Below, one piece after another: positions 1 to 11,090 of a stretch of 64,000 bases of DNA. The first letter of the stretch is position 1, and each line of letters opens with the position of its first letter. The DNA lies in the NCBI GenBank assembly GCA_003550325.1, contig QKWP01000611.1:32987-96986 (forward strand), written 5' to 3'. The stretch is from Gigaspora rosea. Its lineage: Eukaryota > Glomeromycota > Glomeromycetes > Diversisporales > Gigasporaceae. The position numbers and the translations under genes are program-made. The notes below the pieces were generated by a model, which had not been told where the DNA came from, searched no databases, and worked only from the letters and a program-made list of their open reading frames with translations.

Positions 1-880
1 TAGAGAACATATTTTAATAATTTATGTTCCCAAAAATTGTGTAATGTTCTTTGAGAACACTGAGAACATTGAATTTTAAACACTGGCGAGAAGATTATAT
101 TGTTACTGGTGAAGCTCTATTAAATACAACTATTAGAACTATTAGAACTTTTGGGTCAAAACTAGTAATATGCCATTTATATAATGTCTGAATTTTTTAG
201 CATACAGTACGTATAGTACATACAGTACATATAGTATACATATAAAATATAAACTATCTATATACAATATTTTGCAAGAAATAAATTGCTTAGAAAATAA
301 AAGGCAGTTTTATAAGGAAAAATTTAAGATATAAATAGTTTTATGATTTGTTCTAGAATATCCTAAAAAATTTTTTGCATACTGTGCTATATATAGCACA
401 TCACTAGTCAAAACATATTTAGCTTGCAAAATTTTGAAATACTAACAATCAAGTTTTCTTGTACGTCTTGTATTACTTTGTAGTTTACTTTAATGGTTTA
501 AACCATGTTGGTCTTTAGGGTTGTAAGATACAATATGTAGTTTAAACCAAATTTATTATATACCTTTTTTAGTTTATTGGTGATTTTTGAAAAGTATTGT
601 TTCACAATCATTTATTAAATTGGACAACTTGTACAAAAAGAATTTTTTCAATCTATTCATTAATCAATTTCAAGTTAATTTAATTTTAATAACTACATGA
701 GATAAAATTTTCTTTAGAGCTTAATTTTAACTTGATAATATTTTTTTAAAAGTTATAAGTATACAAGAAATTTTAACTACAATTATTGTCCTAATAGGTA
801 ATATAAATTGATGCAAATATAAAAAGTAAATTTGCTTTGCAGAAGTAACTGCCATCTCAATTTCCATATTTGTAATAATT
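1..880. other. AT-rich intergenic DNA
   Basis: No gene is visible. The stretch is AT-rich with short poly-A/T runs. From about 161 to 242 it holds a diverged copy of a segment present twice near the other end of the window (from about 61276 and 62159): an ACTAGT-ATG-CCATTTATAT block followed by a TACGTA/AGTAC cluster. Confidence 0.5.
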
Positions 881-1389
881 TTTTTTTTTGATAGTTATGC
901 CAGTGTTACTTTAGTGATTTATTGCAGCTGTAGTTGTTATTTATTTTCCACTGATACAACCCAACTACCCTTGGCTTTTTGCTTTTTACAACAGCCAGAA
1001 GTGATCTGTCTTACTAACTACCACAGTGGCCAGAAATCTTTGCAGCCAATTTTTGGGCTACTGCACTATGAGTTCATGTAGTATCTCGTAATATTCAGAC
1101 TTAGGTCTCACATTACGTCTTGTGACTTCAGATATTCCAAATTGGAGTTCTGGCACAGGCCTCGTCGCCATGATTTTGATTGTAGATTGCTGCCCATTCT
1201 AGGAATTAAGTCTATTGATTGACGTTCTGGGTTCCTGTATTCCAAGGTGTTCAGTTCTCTAATTTAGTTTAGCCCAACTGGCTTTTTTAAAATCACCGCC
1301 ACTTGGATTTGAACTAGCAACCTTGTGATTTGCAACCTTGGAGTATAACCGCTATGCTATCGGACCCAAGGTCTATATTTGCAATAATT
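866..1389 (-). mobile_element. tRNA-headed SINE with 15-bp target duplication
   Basis: The element body is 881-1374 and reads on the minus strand. Its 5' end (near 1370) is a tRNA-like head with an A-box like TAGCATAGCGGTTATAC and a B-box like TAGTTCAAATCC. Its 3' end is a poly-A tail, seen as poly-T at 881-889. It is flanked by ATATTTGTAATAATT (866-880) and ATATTTGCAATAATT (1375-1389), a 15-bp target duplication with one C/T difference. The head, tail and duplication together define a Pol III retroposon mobilised by a LINE. The roughly 490-bp body is long for a SINE and has no open frame. Confidence 0.85.
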
Positions 1390-2189
1390 AATGTAGCTAG
1401 AATAAATGATAGATTATATGTTGTTCTGTATCAATTAAAAAAATTTTGTCAATTCTAGGTCAATCTTTAATACATTTAGATATAAAATTTAGAATTTTTG
1501 ATTTTTTCGCATATGCGATACACTATACCCTATAAGATCTGGTATAACTAAAATCATAACAATAATTAATTCGTTAGTTTAGAATTAGGTAAGGGTGAAA
1601 AATAGAGTTAGTATAGGCAATTTAGCAAAGAAATACTAACCCAAACTTTCGAAAGGAATTTTTTTTGTTAAAGTATAAGAGATGATTTTATAATCAAAAT
1701 TTCGTGCTATAGCCAATTTTTGAAAAAAATCGCAATTATTTCAATTTCACATTACACCTGATCCTGCATTCTAATTGGTTGATCAAGAGGTGACAATATA
1801 TCACCATGGCAGTAAATTATAAAACCCTAAAATTTATTGTATTTAATAAAATTCAAATTAATTAAAAAAAAATTTATTATAATCATGAAGTTAAACTATA
1901 GTATTTTTGTTCATAAAAGATAAATTTGTAAAAACCTTCATATTGATAAGTTATATATTTATATTAACAAAATAATGACTTCAGGATTATCTTTATACTA
2001 TCTTTATATTTAGTTTTTCTGTTAAAATTTTTATTTATTTTTATGAGCAAAAAAGTTCTTTAAATTATTATATAATCTTTAATTTTAATTCATTAACACA
2101 AAAAAAGTAAGATTTATTTAAAAAAAATAGAGAAAAAAGTTTATTAAATAATTATTATCTTCATTAAATAATTTTTATAAAATATTTTT
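1390..2189. other. AT-rich intergenic DNA with a MITE fragment
   Basis: No gene is seen. A stretch at about 1600-1815 (key words CACATTACACCTGATCCTG, near 1748) is similar to 21190-21350, and in inverse orientation to about 46420. It is probably a fragment of a dispersed element. Confidence 0.4.
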
Positions 2190-2501
2190 CTTTGTACAGG
2201 ACCCCGGACATATAGTACAGAGGTCATACGTTACGCAATTCAGCAAAAACTCCCAAAATTTGAGAAGCAAAAAAAACAGTTTTGGCAATTATATTGGCAT
2301 CCAGTGGTCCAATTTGAATGACTTTTTTTTAAAATAAAGCTCTCAGTGAGGCGCATCTAACAAAAAAAAGTTCATTCAATTCTGATTACTGGATCGGAAG
2401 TTATTTAAGTAAATAGATTTTGATATTTTCAGCAAATTAGGTCAAAATTGGCCAAAATCCAGTTATGACCTATATGAGAGATGTCCGGGTCCTCTTTGTA
2501 C
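2190..2501. mobile_element. hAT-like MITE, copy 1
   Basis: The element is 2198-2493 (296 bp), with ends AGGACCCCGGACAT and, in reverse complement, AGGACCCGGACAT. It is flanked by perfect 8-bp duplications CTTTGTAC (2190-2197 and 2494-2501). Eight-bp duplications are typical of hAT elements. There is no coding capacity. A diverged inverted copy with its own 8-bp duplication lies at 52939-53221, which shows this is a mobile family. Confidence 0.85.
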
Positions 2502-4744
2502 TGTAGTGAATAAATTATTATGCTCGTTAAGTAGTTCTATAAACTTTTTTTTTATAAATAAAATTTTTTAATTTTTTAAATAATTTTTCAAAAAAGATCA
2601 ATCAAGATTATAAGAATATATTAATTTTATACCATTTGCAAAAATGACTTCAAATAATAATTGATATAAATTGACAACTTGTATACATAATATCTTAGTC
2701 GCTAATTAAATTAATGTTTTTAATTAAATATACACTAAATAAATTCAAAATCGCCTTTAAGTTAGTTCGAAATTCTTTGCCAATTTGAGTATAGAATCAA
2801 CTCTAATTAATTCTAAATCCACCAGATTCTATTCAAATGTACAATATATATACATACAATGAATATTTGTTATTCTTATTATTATTATATTTTTATTATT
2901 GGCAGGACCAATGAATTATTTAGAAAATTAATATAGCATAATTCAAAAACATAAATACAATCAATTTATATATTCAAATAGTTCATTGTTTTTGCCAAGA
3001 AACACAGTTATTATAAAACAATTTGGAAGACAAAAATCCAAAAGAAAATCAAATAATCAAAAAAAGGTACATACATAGTATAAAATTTGAAACAATTGCT
3101 TACTTGTTTTGCTAAAATAATTTTGTAGATCAAACAATAAAATGTGAATTTGGAAATACCAGGAGTGGGGTATGAAATACAGAGTATATAGTTTACGGGC
3201 AAGTTAGTTGATGTCCGCAATTCTGGGCATCTGATTGGATAAAAAGTCCTTGTGATTTTTTGTAACACCCCGTACAGTACTAAAAAGGGTTGCCGGAGGA
3301 GATTGCAGTCTAATTGGCAAAAAAGAATCTTAATCGTAATATTGATATCGCAATGAGGTGTATACCAGGAACGTAATACAAGGTACGAGGTGTATGGTTT
3401 ACTGAAGAGTTAAATGGTGAAACTTGTGACTTTATATTTCTTATATTGGTTCATGTGTCTATGTTGATGTGCGTATGTACTGTACGTACGTAAGTAATTC
3501 GGTTATATTTTTCTATAGTGCGATGGGTTTAATTTTTTTGACCGGTCGTTGATTAAACACAAAAAAGTAAATAATACAAACAATATAACCTCTGTTAGTA
3601 TTATTAATAGTTCTCTTGTGTGCTGTACGGGAGTGAGTGTAATTCTCAGTATCTGATTGAAAAAATATTGTGTGTGACTAGCACTTTTGAGAGGCGCCTA
3701 GAATTAATGTCCAAAGAAACTAGTAAATTGTTCCATTCTGGACCTTGCCGAGCGTACTATGTCTTTGATTAGTTCTTTTCAGCTATATGGTGTAATATGA
3801 ATAACAAACTACATATCAAGCCTTGTTTCCAGTGATACTTAATATTTCTGCGCCCATATCACGATATTAATTTATTCTACTCCTGCCTTATGATTATCAT
3901 TTTTCCTTATATTGTTATTAAATTGATCATATCTCCGATCTTATTACTAACTATAGTTACCCCGTTTTCCTTATTTGTTCTATGGATATATACCAGTAAT
4001 GTAGTACAATGTACGTAAAGTATACCAGGAACAGAGTACGAAGTACGTAGAGTATGGTTTACAGGCAAGTTAAGTAAAGTTCACAATTCTAGGCTTCTGA
4101 TTTGGTTGATCGTTCCTTGATTTTTTATGCATGCGTGCTGATGTTTCATGCTTTTGAATTTTCGGTGGGAATCTTTATTTAAAAAATTCTATAATATTAC
4201 CTTATGTGTTTACAATATTGATTTTCTTTATATGTACGTTGACTTGACTATTTATCATCATGCTTTCTTGACTTTCTTGACTTGTTGTACTTATATGTTA
4301 ATATTATAGCTTGTTTACCCAGGATTCTGTTTAGATTATTGACTTATATATCGTGTCATTTAAGATTTTGCTTATATTGTTTGCCAACTATATAAAATTG
4401 TGCGGATTTACGTAATCATTTTTAACATTTACAATTGTTGCGTATTCGATTATTATTTTTTTTGCAAATATCAGGTATCTACATCGTCATTGCCCCTTAA
4501 ATATATTATTATTGTTCGCGCATTACATGACCTTAAAATTAATACCTTATTAACACCCTCCCTATATTGTTTTTCGTAAACTGACTCTTAAATTAATCGC
4601 GTAATTAATCAGATTTCGGATTCTTCATATGACGGAACAATTGCTTTACTAATTATGAAATTGCATATATTATAATTTTATGAAATTAATAATGTGAATT
4701 TGATACTGAACTAACTCAATTGTGAATCAAAATTTGACTACCGT
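2502..4744. other. AT-rich intergenic DNA with a dispersed TACCAGGAAC repeat
   Basis: No supported gene. Short copies of a repeat containing TACCAGGAAC...GAGTACGTAGAGTATGGTTTAC...CAAGTTAA occur at about 3155-3245, 3361-3415 and 4020-4095, and again at about 11437-11510 and 45535. An open frame at 3011-3268 overlaps one of these copies and looks random. Confidence 0.45.
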
Positions 4745-4748
4745 AAAT

Positions 4749-6360
4749 GGGCTGTGAACTAGGAAAACCCGTCTTTGAAGGGGGTTTTCATTTTGAGAAG
4801 GAAAATTATAGATAGCGACCCATCACCATGGCGACCCTTATATGATCGGCCAATCACATTAAAGATTGACAATTGTATAAATAAATTTTTTTTATTTATT
4901 TGTTTTTCTTTTTATTTTTTAGAACCGTCGTCGCTTAGAACCTTGACTTCGAATAAAGGTATGGTCATTCGTTTTTTTTTTATTACAGTACTAATATTCT
5001 TACGTTCTTTTCTTTAGAATAAATGTAGTATGAATAGAGCGTGCTAGAATGAACATAGCACGGTAGATAGTTTCTTTTTTTTTTAAATTGGTTTGTTACA
5101 GTACTAACATTCTTGCGTTCCTATTTTTTTAGAGCGAACGAGTATGATTGAAACGGAATGTAACTAGAACGGACGGATGTAGCACAGTAGATAGTTTTTT
5201 TTACATATATATACTAGTTTTTACAGTACTAACGTTCGTTCTTATGTTCTTTTTTTTAGAATGGACATAGCACGATAGTTAGCTAGAACGAACATAGTAC
5301 GGTCATGGTAAAATATTGGTTTTTTTTATTAATTAGTTTATTCTGTACTAACTTTATTACGTTCTTTTTTTAGAACGAACATAGTACAATTGGAACGTGC
5401 TAAAACAGACATAGCACGGTAGATAGTTTCTTTTTTTTTTAAATTAGTTTGTTACATTACTAACGTTCTTACGTTCTTTTCTTTAGAACGAATGTAGTAT
5501 GATTAGGACGTGCTAGAACGGACGTAGCACAGTAGATAGTTTTTTTTATATTAGTTTATTATTAGTTTATTACAGTAACAACGTTCTTACGTTCTTTTCT
5601 TTAGAACAGACATAGCATGGTAGTTAACTAGAATGGACAGTTAACTAGAACGGACATAGCACGGTCACGGTAAATTTTTTTTTTTATATACAGTACTAAC
5701 GTTCTTATGTTCTTTTTTTTAGAACAAACATAGTACGAATAGAACGTGCTAGAATGAACGTAACATGGTAGATATATATTATATATATATACAGTATATA
5801 TATACAGTACTAATGTTTCTTCTTTTTTTTTAGAACATATTACGATTGTTTAGTTAGTATGGGTCGTAGCAGTAGTATAATGGTTAATAGTAGTTAGTAG
5901 TAGATAGTTGAAATCGGGTTTGTTGTATATTTTTTTAATTTTTTTGTATTTTTTTTAATTTTTTTGTATTTTTTTTAATTTTTTTAGTTTTTTTTTCTTT
6001 TTTTTAAGTAAAAATGCCATGACGATGGGTCGGCATAAAATAACGCCCCTAAATTTTACCTCTTGATTTTTTTGGTTATTTTAAACATCGATTACTGAAT
6101 AAACAATGTCATATAATTATGAAACACTGATTGACCAATCTAATTTAATCGAGTTGTCAATCTTTGGTTGTAAATCTATTTTTAGAACACGATTGTTAAA
6201 AATTTGGTTTAACATTCAAGTTAAAAAAATCACGATAATTTATTATATCAACATAGGGTAAAAAGTAAAATACATGTGGATAGAAACCAGCGCTTTAATT
6301 TGAATCAAAGTCTCAAAATTGTTAAAAGGTGTCAAAGGCGGGTTTTCCGGTCCACAACCC
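4749..6360. mobile_element. 1.6-kb terminal-inverted-repeat element
   Basis: The left end GGGCTGTGAACTAGGAAAAC and the right end, read in reverse, GGGTTGTGGACCGGAAAACC match with a few changes and continue with CCGTCTTTGA / CCGCCTTTGA. Further inside, a second inverted pair holds GCGACCCATCACCATGGCGA (near 4816) against its mirror near 6010-6030. AAAT flanks both ends (4745-4748 and 6361-6364) and may be a short target duplication. No transposase is visible. The core is the minisatellite listed separately. The family is not assigned. Confidence 0.65.
4970..5850. repeat. minisatellite of about 110 bp x 8 with paired palindromes
   Basis: About eight degenerate units each contain ACAGTACTAACGTTCTTACG, a T-run, TTTAGAACGAACATAGTACGA, then a GTGCTAGAACGGACATAGCAC word and GGTAGATAGTTT. 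Each unit thus has two small inverted repeats (ACGTTCT...AGAACG and GTGCTA...TAGCAC). The array fills the middle of the 4749-6360 element. Confidence 0.75.
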
Positions 6361-6364
6361 AAAT

Positions 6365-7180
6365 AACCAACTAGAATATCTGGATGGTTGCAATCATTAG
6401 ATCATGTATATATTATCAGAATCTAATAAACGTTTAGGAAAAATTATGTTGGATAATTCTATCTATACATAATATCTAGCATCAAAGTGTATTAATTTTC
6501 CCGCTTCTGGTTTTGTGCAACTGCGTTGTGCAGCTACTTATTACTATTTATGATTTTAATACTTGTTATAGATAATGGCAAGTGGACCAATGGCAATCAA
6601 GGATTAGCAATTAAGCGACAAGTACATACGTATAATATGTATGAGAAAATAAATTACAGAATCAAGTATCACACTTTGAAAGTTAACAATTTTATGCAAC
6701 ACCAATAGTGATGCCAAGGCCTATTTCATCTCCATTAGAGAAAATTAAAATTTTTTATAAAGAAGAGCAAATAAAAGTTATATAGATATGTTCCTTATAA
6801 TTTCATCTATTAAAAAAAAGTATCAAATAATTTCGTCTTTCAAGTATAATAGGTCAAAAACAATTTTGTCTTCAAATTTTAATTTTGGGTTTTAGAACCC
6901 GAAATGCTTTCGTCCTCATGTATAGACACAAAATACAGAATCAAGTTTATATGTGAAGTTTCTATATATGCATTTATCCAATAAGATGCAAGATTTTGCT
7001 ATTTTAATTTGCACCATACACTCAGTGTCTGAAATTCAATTTTTTTTTATTGCGCATTGCAACTAATTAAATAATTTTATTTGCAAATTTTAAAAATAAT
7101 TATTTTTTCCACAACTAAAATATATTATATTATTGCAAAAATAAAAAAATAGTTGCTAGTGCTATATATTTTATGACATG
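6365..7180. other. AT-rich intergenic DNA with a dispersed repeat copy
   Basis: No gene is supported. About 6708-6935 is one of three copies of a dispersed repeat; the others are at about 51080-52395 (split by a retroposon) and 53230-53490. The copies share words such as AAGAGCAAATAAAA, TTCCTTATAATTT and ATAGGTCAAAAACAATTT. Confidence 0.5.
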
Positions 7181-7194
7181 ATTTCGCAATTCTC

Positions 7195-8275
7195 AGATAA
7201 TGTTTCGATAGGATCGTTTCGATCCAAAGTTTCACTAGGAATAAGCAACTTCAAATCTTGTTTCTGGACTATTGGAAGGATCGACATCCAAACATTTTTT
7301 GTAAAGTTCGATATATTGAGATGGTGTACCTTCAATAGGATCTTCTCTATTTCCTTGAAATACATGAATAACGATTAAATCTATAGATTCAAAGGAGGTC
7401 TTCCGCTTGAAATTTCCCCAAAGGTTTGTCCAAAGCTATAAATATCAGATCTCTTATAACGTTTATATCCACGTTTAATAAGCGTTTGAATTCGAAGTAA
7501 TTTCATTAATTTGCTTTGGTAATCCAAATCTGTAATCTTTGGTTGTCTTTGATGAATTAAGATGTTTTTCGAATGCTAAATTAATTATAATACAATGTTT
7601 GAATTACGCATTAATAAATTAATAAAGTAAATACTATATGTAAAACATGATAAACTATATTTACCAGATCTCTATGAATAATATTATTATCATGTAAAAA
7701 ATAAAAGCCCGAGTGCTATTTCCTTAGCAATGCATAGTTTATCAGTCCATTGTAACTTTGTAAAATTTGCCATTAGGTATTCTCGTAAAGTTCCGTCGCT
7801 AGCGTATTGTAAAATCATATTATAATCTCCGTTGCTATCTATATTCCGATTTGATTGATAAATATTTTTTGATTAACGTGTTTTATTTGATGTGTTCAAA
7901 AATTATAAATTACTTTTTTTTTACCTTTCGTTACTCCATAGAATGAAATAACATTTGGATGGTTAGAAACTCTTCGCAATATTATTCCAAAATATGATGC
8001 TATTAAGGATTTAGTATAATAAATTAATACCTCATTCATAAAATTTTTAAAATTTTTTCATCTATGCTTGTATCAACTTTAAGACATTTAAGAGCAACCG
8101 TTACTTCACTGTCTCTCCACTCGTATTTAAGAACCTTTCCAAAATTTCCAATGCCGATTATAATACTGTAATAGGGTCTGTAAATTTATTATAATCGATA
8201 TAATTAATATTCCCATCAGAAATAGCTTTTTTAAGCCATTCTTCTTGTATGCCATAATTTTTACTAATCTTGTGC
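7195..8275 (-). pseudogene. tyrosine-kinase-like protein kinase, decayed
   Basis: Read from right to left, the reverse strand holds the ordered pieces of a protein kinase domain. A lead-in EEWLKKAISDGNINYIDY (near 8230) is followed by a glycine loop IGIGNFGKV (near 8150), a beta-3 lysine in VALKCLK, and SNHPNVISFYGVT. Then come LHDNNIIHRDL split by an intron from HSKNILIH, SDIYSFGQTFGEISSGRPP, and EDPIEGTPSQYIELYKKC (near 7300). This order and wording match the TKL kinases greatly expanded in Rhizophagus. The frame is broken at least four times: before the glycine loop, after the lysine region, before the HRDL motif, and at the DFG motif, which is only readable in a shifted frame. Introns with GT...AG are still visible at about 7592-7680 and 7860-7930. 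I infer a dead copy. Sequencing indels could explain some breaks but hardly all. Confidence 0.8.
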
Positions 8276-9432
8276 GAAAAACAAAGGGAAATTTTTAGTG
8301 ATACTACTACGTTGTACGTTGTATGATACTACATGATACAGTATTTTAATTCCGTAAAACGTCGTACGTACGTTCCTGATATAGACGTTTTACGATGTAC
8401 TTTATGTATATGATGTACGCTGCATAGCTTTAAACCTCATGTCAGATCGGCCTGCTTTATGCAATACGGGAAAACGCCGAACCGACTGATGTTACACATT
8501 GCAAATTCAGCTGATGACGGCACAATTAAAGTTGCCCGTCTCAATTTATACATCAATCGCTATGATTTATTTTCAATGAACAACAGCCAAAAGTTCGGCA
8601 AATTTGGCAAATCAACGTTTTACAATTTTAATGAGCATTATTATAATTGTTCTAGTGCGTTAAAAAACTAAGATATTCGATAATACAAAATAAAAATAGA
8701 ATAAATGAGTACTGTAATACAATTAAAATAATAAGGACTCATGATAAGGTAGGAACTTTGTAAGGAAATTAAAGTATTAAAATTTTCTGCAACAATAATA
8801 ACATCGGAGCCATATAAGAAGAGTGTAAATTTTGCAAATGTTGTACCAAAATATATAGAATTTAGAGAATTTTGTAGCTTGTAAAAACCTATACGCTCAT
8901 TAAACAGTATCATATCATAACAATCAATCATATACGTATTAGGATATTTTAAATCGTAGAAAATTTGTTAGTGAATTATTGTTAGTAATGTGACTTTTAG
9001 AAAATCATAGCAGAACCCATGATTTGTTTAGAATGTCACTGGTTAATAACTAAGTGAATAAAGAAAAATAAATTTTTATATTTCGTTGTATTAAAAATAC
9101 AAAATTTATTATATGATTAAAAACATTACATTACATACAAGAGTAATATAATAGTACACATATTAAGGTCTATAATAATAATTAATTAAATAGCCAACAA
9201 AAATTGCGCGCGTGGCTATTTTGTACATTCTAAATTAGTGCCAAAGAAGAGTAGCGACTTTGCAATAAAAAAAATCTAGCAAATACATGACAAATAAAAG
9301 CAGCTGATAATGAGGATATTTATAAAAAAAAATATATATAATATTCACTATATATTATGAAATATTTGATCAAAGCTTCAGATTAATCTCTTATTTATAG
9401 CATTCATTCTTCTTAACAATATTTATCTTCTT
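8276..9432. other. intergenic DNA, nothing recognised
   Basis: Short open frames at 8459-8671 and 8668-8931 have no recognisable domain and are not supported. About 8310-8430 holds a GTACGTACGTAC-type palindromic cluster. Confidence 0.4.
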
Positions 9433-10286
9433 TTAATTTGTTGCTTTCTTAACTCCTTTCACTTGTTGATGTTTAGTTTGCTTTTCATGAGTATTCTCAT
9501 CCTTTTGAACGTTTTTATTTGTACTTTCATCAGCTTTCGCACTAGCTTCTTCTGCGTGAACTTCGTTGGCATTATATTTCGCATTGTTTTCGCCCGATCC
9601 CTCTTGCTGGTCTACATGATTAGTTTTCACTTGGGCCTTGTTCTCATTGCTTTTGTCATGTTGCTCGTTATATGTATCTTGTGTTAAATGCAAATTGGTA
9701 TGTGCTGTATCACTAGAGGCATGAGTCGCTTCTTGTTCATGTAATTTCGCTTGGCTGCCATCCTTATATTTAATTTGGGCATCTTGCTCTTTTTTGTTTG
9801 CGAATTCATTATGCTTATTATCTTGTTGCAAATCAACATTTTTGTGACCCTTATTAATTTCATCATGATTCTGTTTTGTTTTGTCATGATTCACTTCAAA
9901 TTGGTCTTGTTTGTTACTTTTTTCATTATGCTTGTTGTTCTTTTCAGCGTTAACTTGTTTCGCGCTTGCTTTTTTAGCTTGTGCTTCAGCGTGTTTGTTG
10001 GTATTTTTGTTTTGAGTCACTTTCTTGTTAGTATCTTTAGTTTTTTTTTTCGCCTTGTTTTCCTTGAAATCCTTCAAAGTACTTGGCACGCTTTTCAAGA
10101 GCCAAGTCCTTGGAGTTGTCTTTTCAAATGTAATAATGATAATAAAGTAAGTTGAATGTATACGATCATATAATAAGTATGATCAAATAAAATAAAAATA
10201 ATAAAATTATTACCTGATGGAACTGGAACAGCCAAAGTACTGGCAACAAGGAGAACCAAAGATAAGGCAGCAGTGTTGAATTTCAT
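9433..10286 (-). CDS. secreted Lys/Asn-rich low-complexity protein (frame break at an A10 run)
   Basis: The start at 10286 gives a clear signal peptide, MKFNTAALSLVLLVASTLAV, followed by PVPSG. A GT...AG intron of about 95 bases (roughly 10137-10231) follows directly. The second exon begins DNSKDLALEKRAKYFE, where LEKR is a likely Kex2-type cleavage site. In this frame the protein would stop soon after a run of ten A (T10 on the plus strand, 10041-10050). One base less would join it to a 200-codon open frame ending at 9433, very rich in K, N, E, Q, H and D with loose repeats such as NKHNE. The role is unknown; signal peptide, Kex2 site and low-complexity tail are features of fungal secreted or cell-wall proteins and candidate effectors. 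The gene has its own TATA-like box and leader repeats. Either the A10 count is an assembly error, or the gene is broken or length-variable. Confidence 0.7.
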
Positions 10287-10335
10287 GGTTTAAAAGAATT
10301 TGTTTAATGATTGTTTATAGAAAAATTTTTCTATT

Positions 10336-10496
10336 ATAGATTTGGTCTTGGGGATTTGACCGTATTCGAAAGGTTTAAATTTGATCTTAGGGATTTGACC
10401 GTATTCGGAAAGTTTAGATTGGTCTTAGGGGGATTTGACCGTATTCTGAAAGTTTAGATTTGGTCTTAGGGATTTGACCTTATTCGGGAAGTTTAT
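10336..10496. repeat. four 40-bp repeats in the leader of the secreted-protein gene
   Basis: Four tandem units of about 40 bp share TTGGTCTTAGGGATTTGACC and GTATTCGGAAAGTTTA. They lie between the TATA-like box (10545-10554) and the start codon (10286) of the minus-strand gene, so they would be in the 5' leader or core promoter. Differences between units are single bases. Confidence 0.85.
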
Positions 10497-10544
10497 ATGA
10501 AATGAAGAATTTGTACCGAGTTGTTGAAGGTTCCAAAGGGTCTG

Positions 10545-10554
10545 CTTATATAGA
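10545..10554 (-). promoter_or_regulatory. TATA-like box
   Basis: On the minus strand CTATATAAG lies about 260 bases upstream of the secreted-protein start codon, just beyond the four-fold repeat. Position and wording fit a TATA box. This is inference only. Confidence 0.45.
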
Positions 10555-10575
10555 GAAATTTTGGAATAATGTTAG

Positions 10576-10735
10576 ATATGAATTCTATTTTACATTGATT
10601 ATTGTTAAAGAAATTTCTTTGTAAAATATCTTAAATTAATAAAGTATAAATGAATTCTATTTTACATTGATTATCGCTATTTTACATTGATTATCGCTAA
10701 AGAAATTTCTTTGTAAAATAAATTAAATTAGAAAA
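10576..10735. repeat. direct duplication of about 75 bp
   Basis: ATGAATTCTATTTTACATTG and AAAGAAATTTCTTTGTAAAATA occur in both halves (about 10576-10645 and 10648-10730). The second half also repeats TATTTTACATTGATTATCGC twice. They lie upstream of the secreted-protein gene and may be part of its promoter. Confidence 0.75.
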
Positions 10736-10799
10736 GATACTACTTAAATAAACATTGTCAATATAAAGTAAAAATTTAAGTGCAACATGTAGGGACCAG

Positions 10800-11090
10800 T
10801 CTTTTAACTGTAAGCATTTAGAGAACAATATTCATTAAAGGTTAAGCACGTATTTTTTTAGGCTTGAATGCATTTAGAGAGGTTGCAATTAGAGAAACTG
10901 TTGTAATTTTTGATGGTTTGTTACAAAAACAATTAATGTACGTTTTGGGGCTTGAAAGCATTTAGAGAGGTTGCAATTAGAGAAACCTTTGTACTTTTTG
11001 ATGTTTGCTACGAAAAACAATTGATGCACATATTTGGACTTGAATACTTTTTGACTCTCTGTTACGAAAAACAATTAATATAAATTAATT
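10800..11090. repeat. tandem repeat of about 90-100 bp, three units
   Basis: Units share GCATTTAGAGAGGTTGCAAT, TAGAGAAAC and TACGAAAAACAATT. Two are nearly full (about 10861-10948 and 10949-11035), with a degenerate leading copy and a truncated last one. No coding sequence. Confidence 0.75.

Noticed and set aside
1300..1374. Functional tRNA gene
   Set aside because: A- and B-boxes are present but the cloverleaf is incomplete and the sequence continues into a poly-A-tailed element with a target duplication.
9463..10155. Plus-strand frames opposite the secreted-protein gene
   Set aside because: Hydrophobic readings are the antisense shadow of a Lys/Asn/Glu-rich coding sequence.
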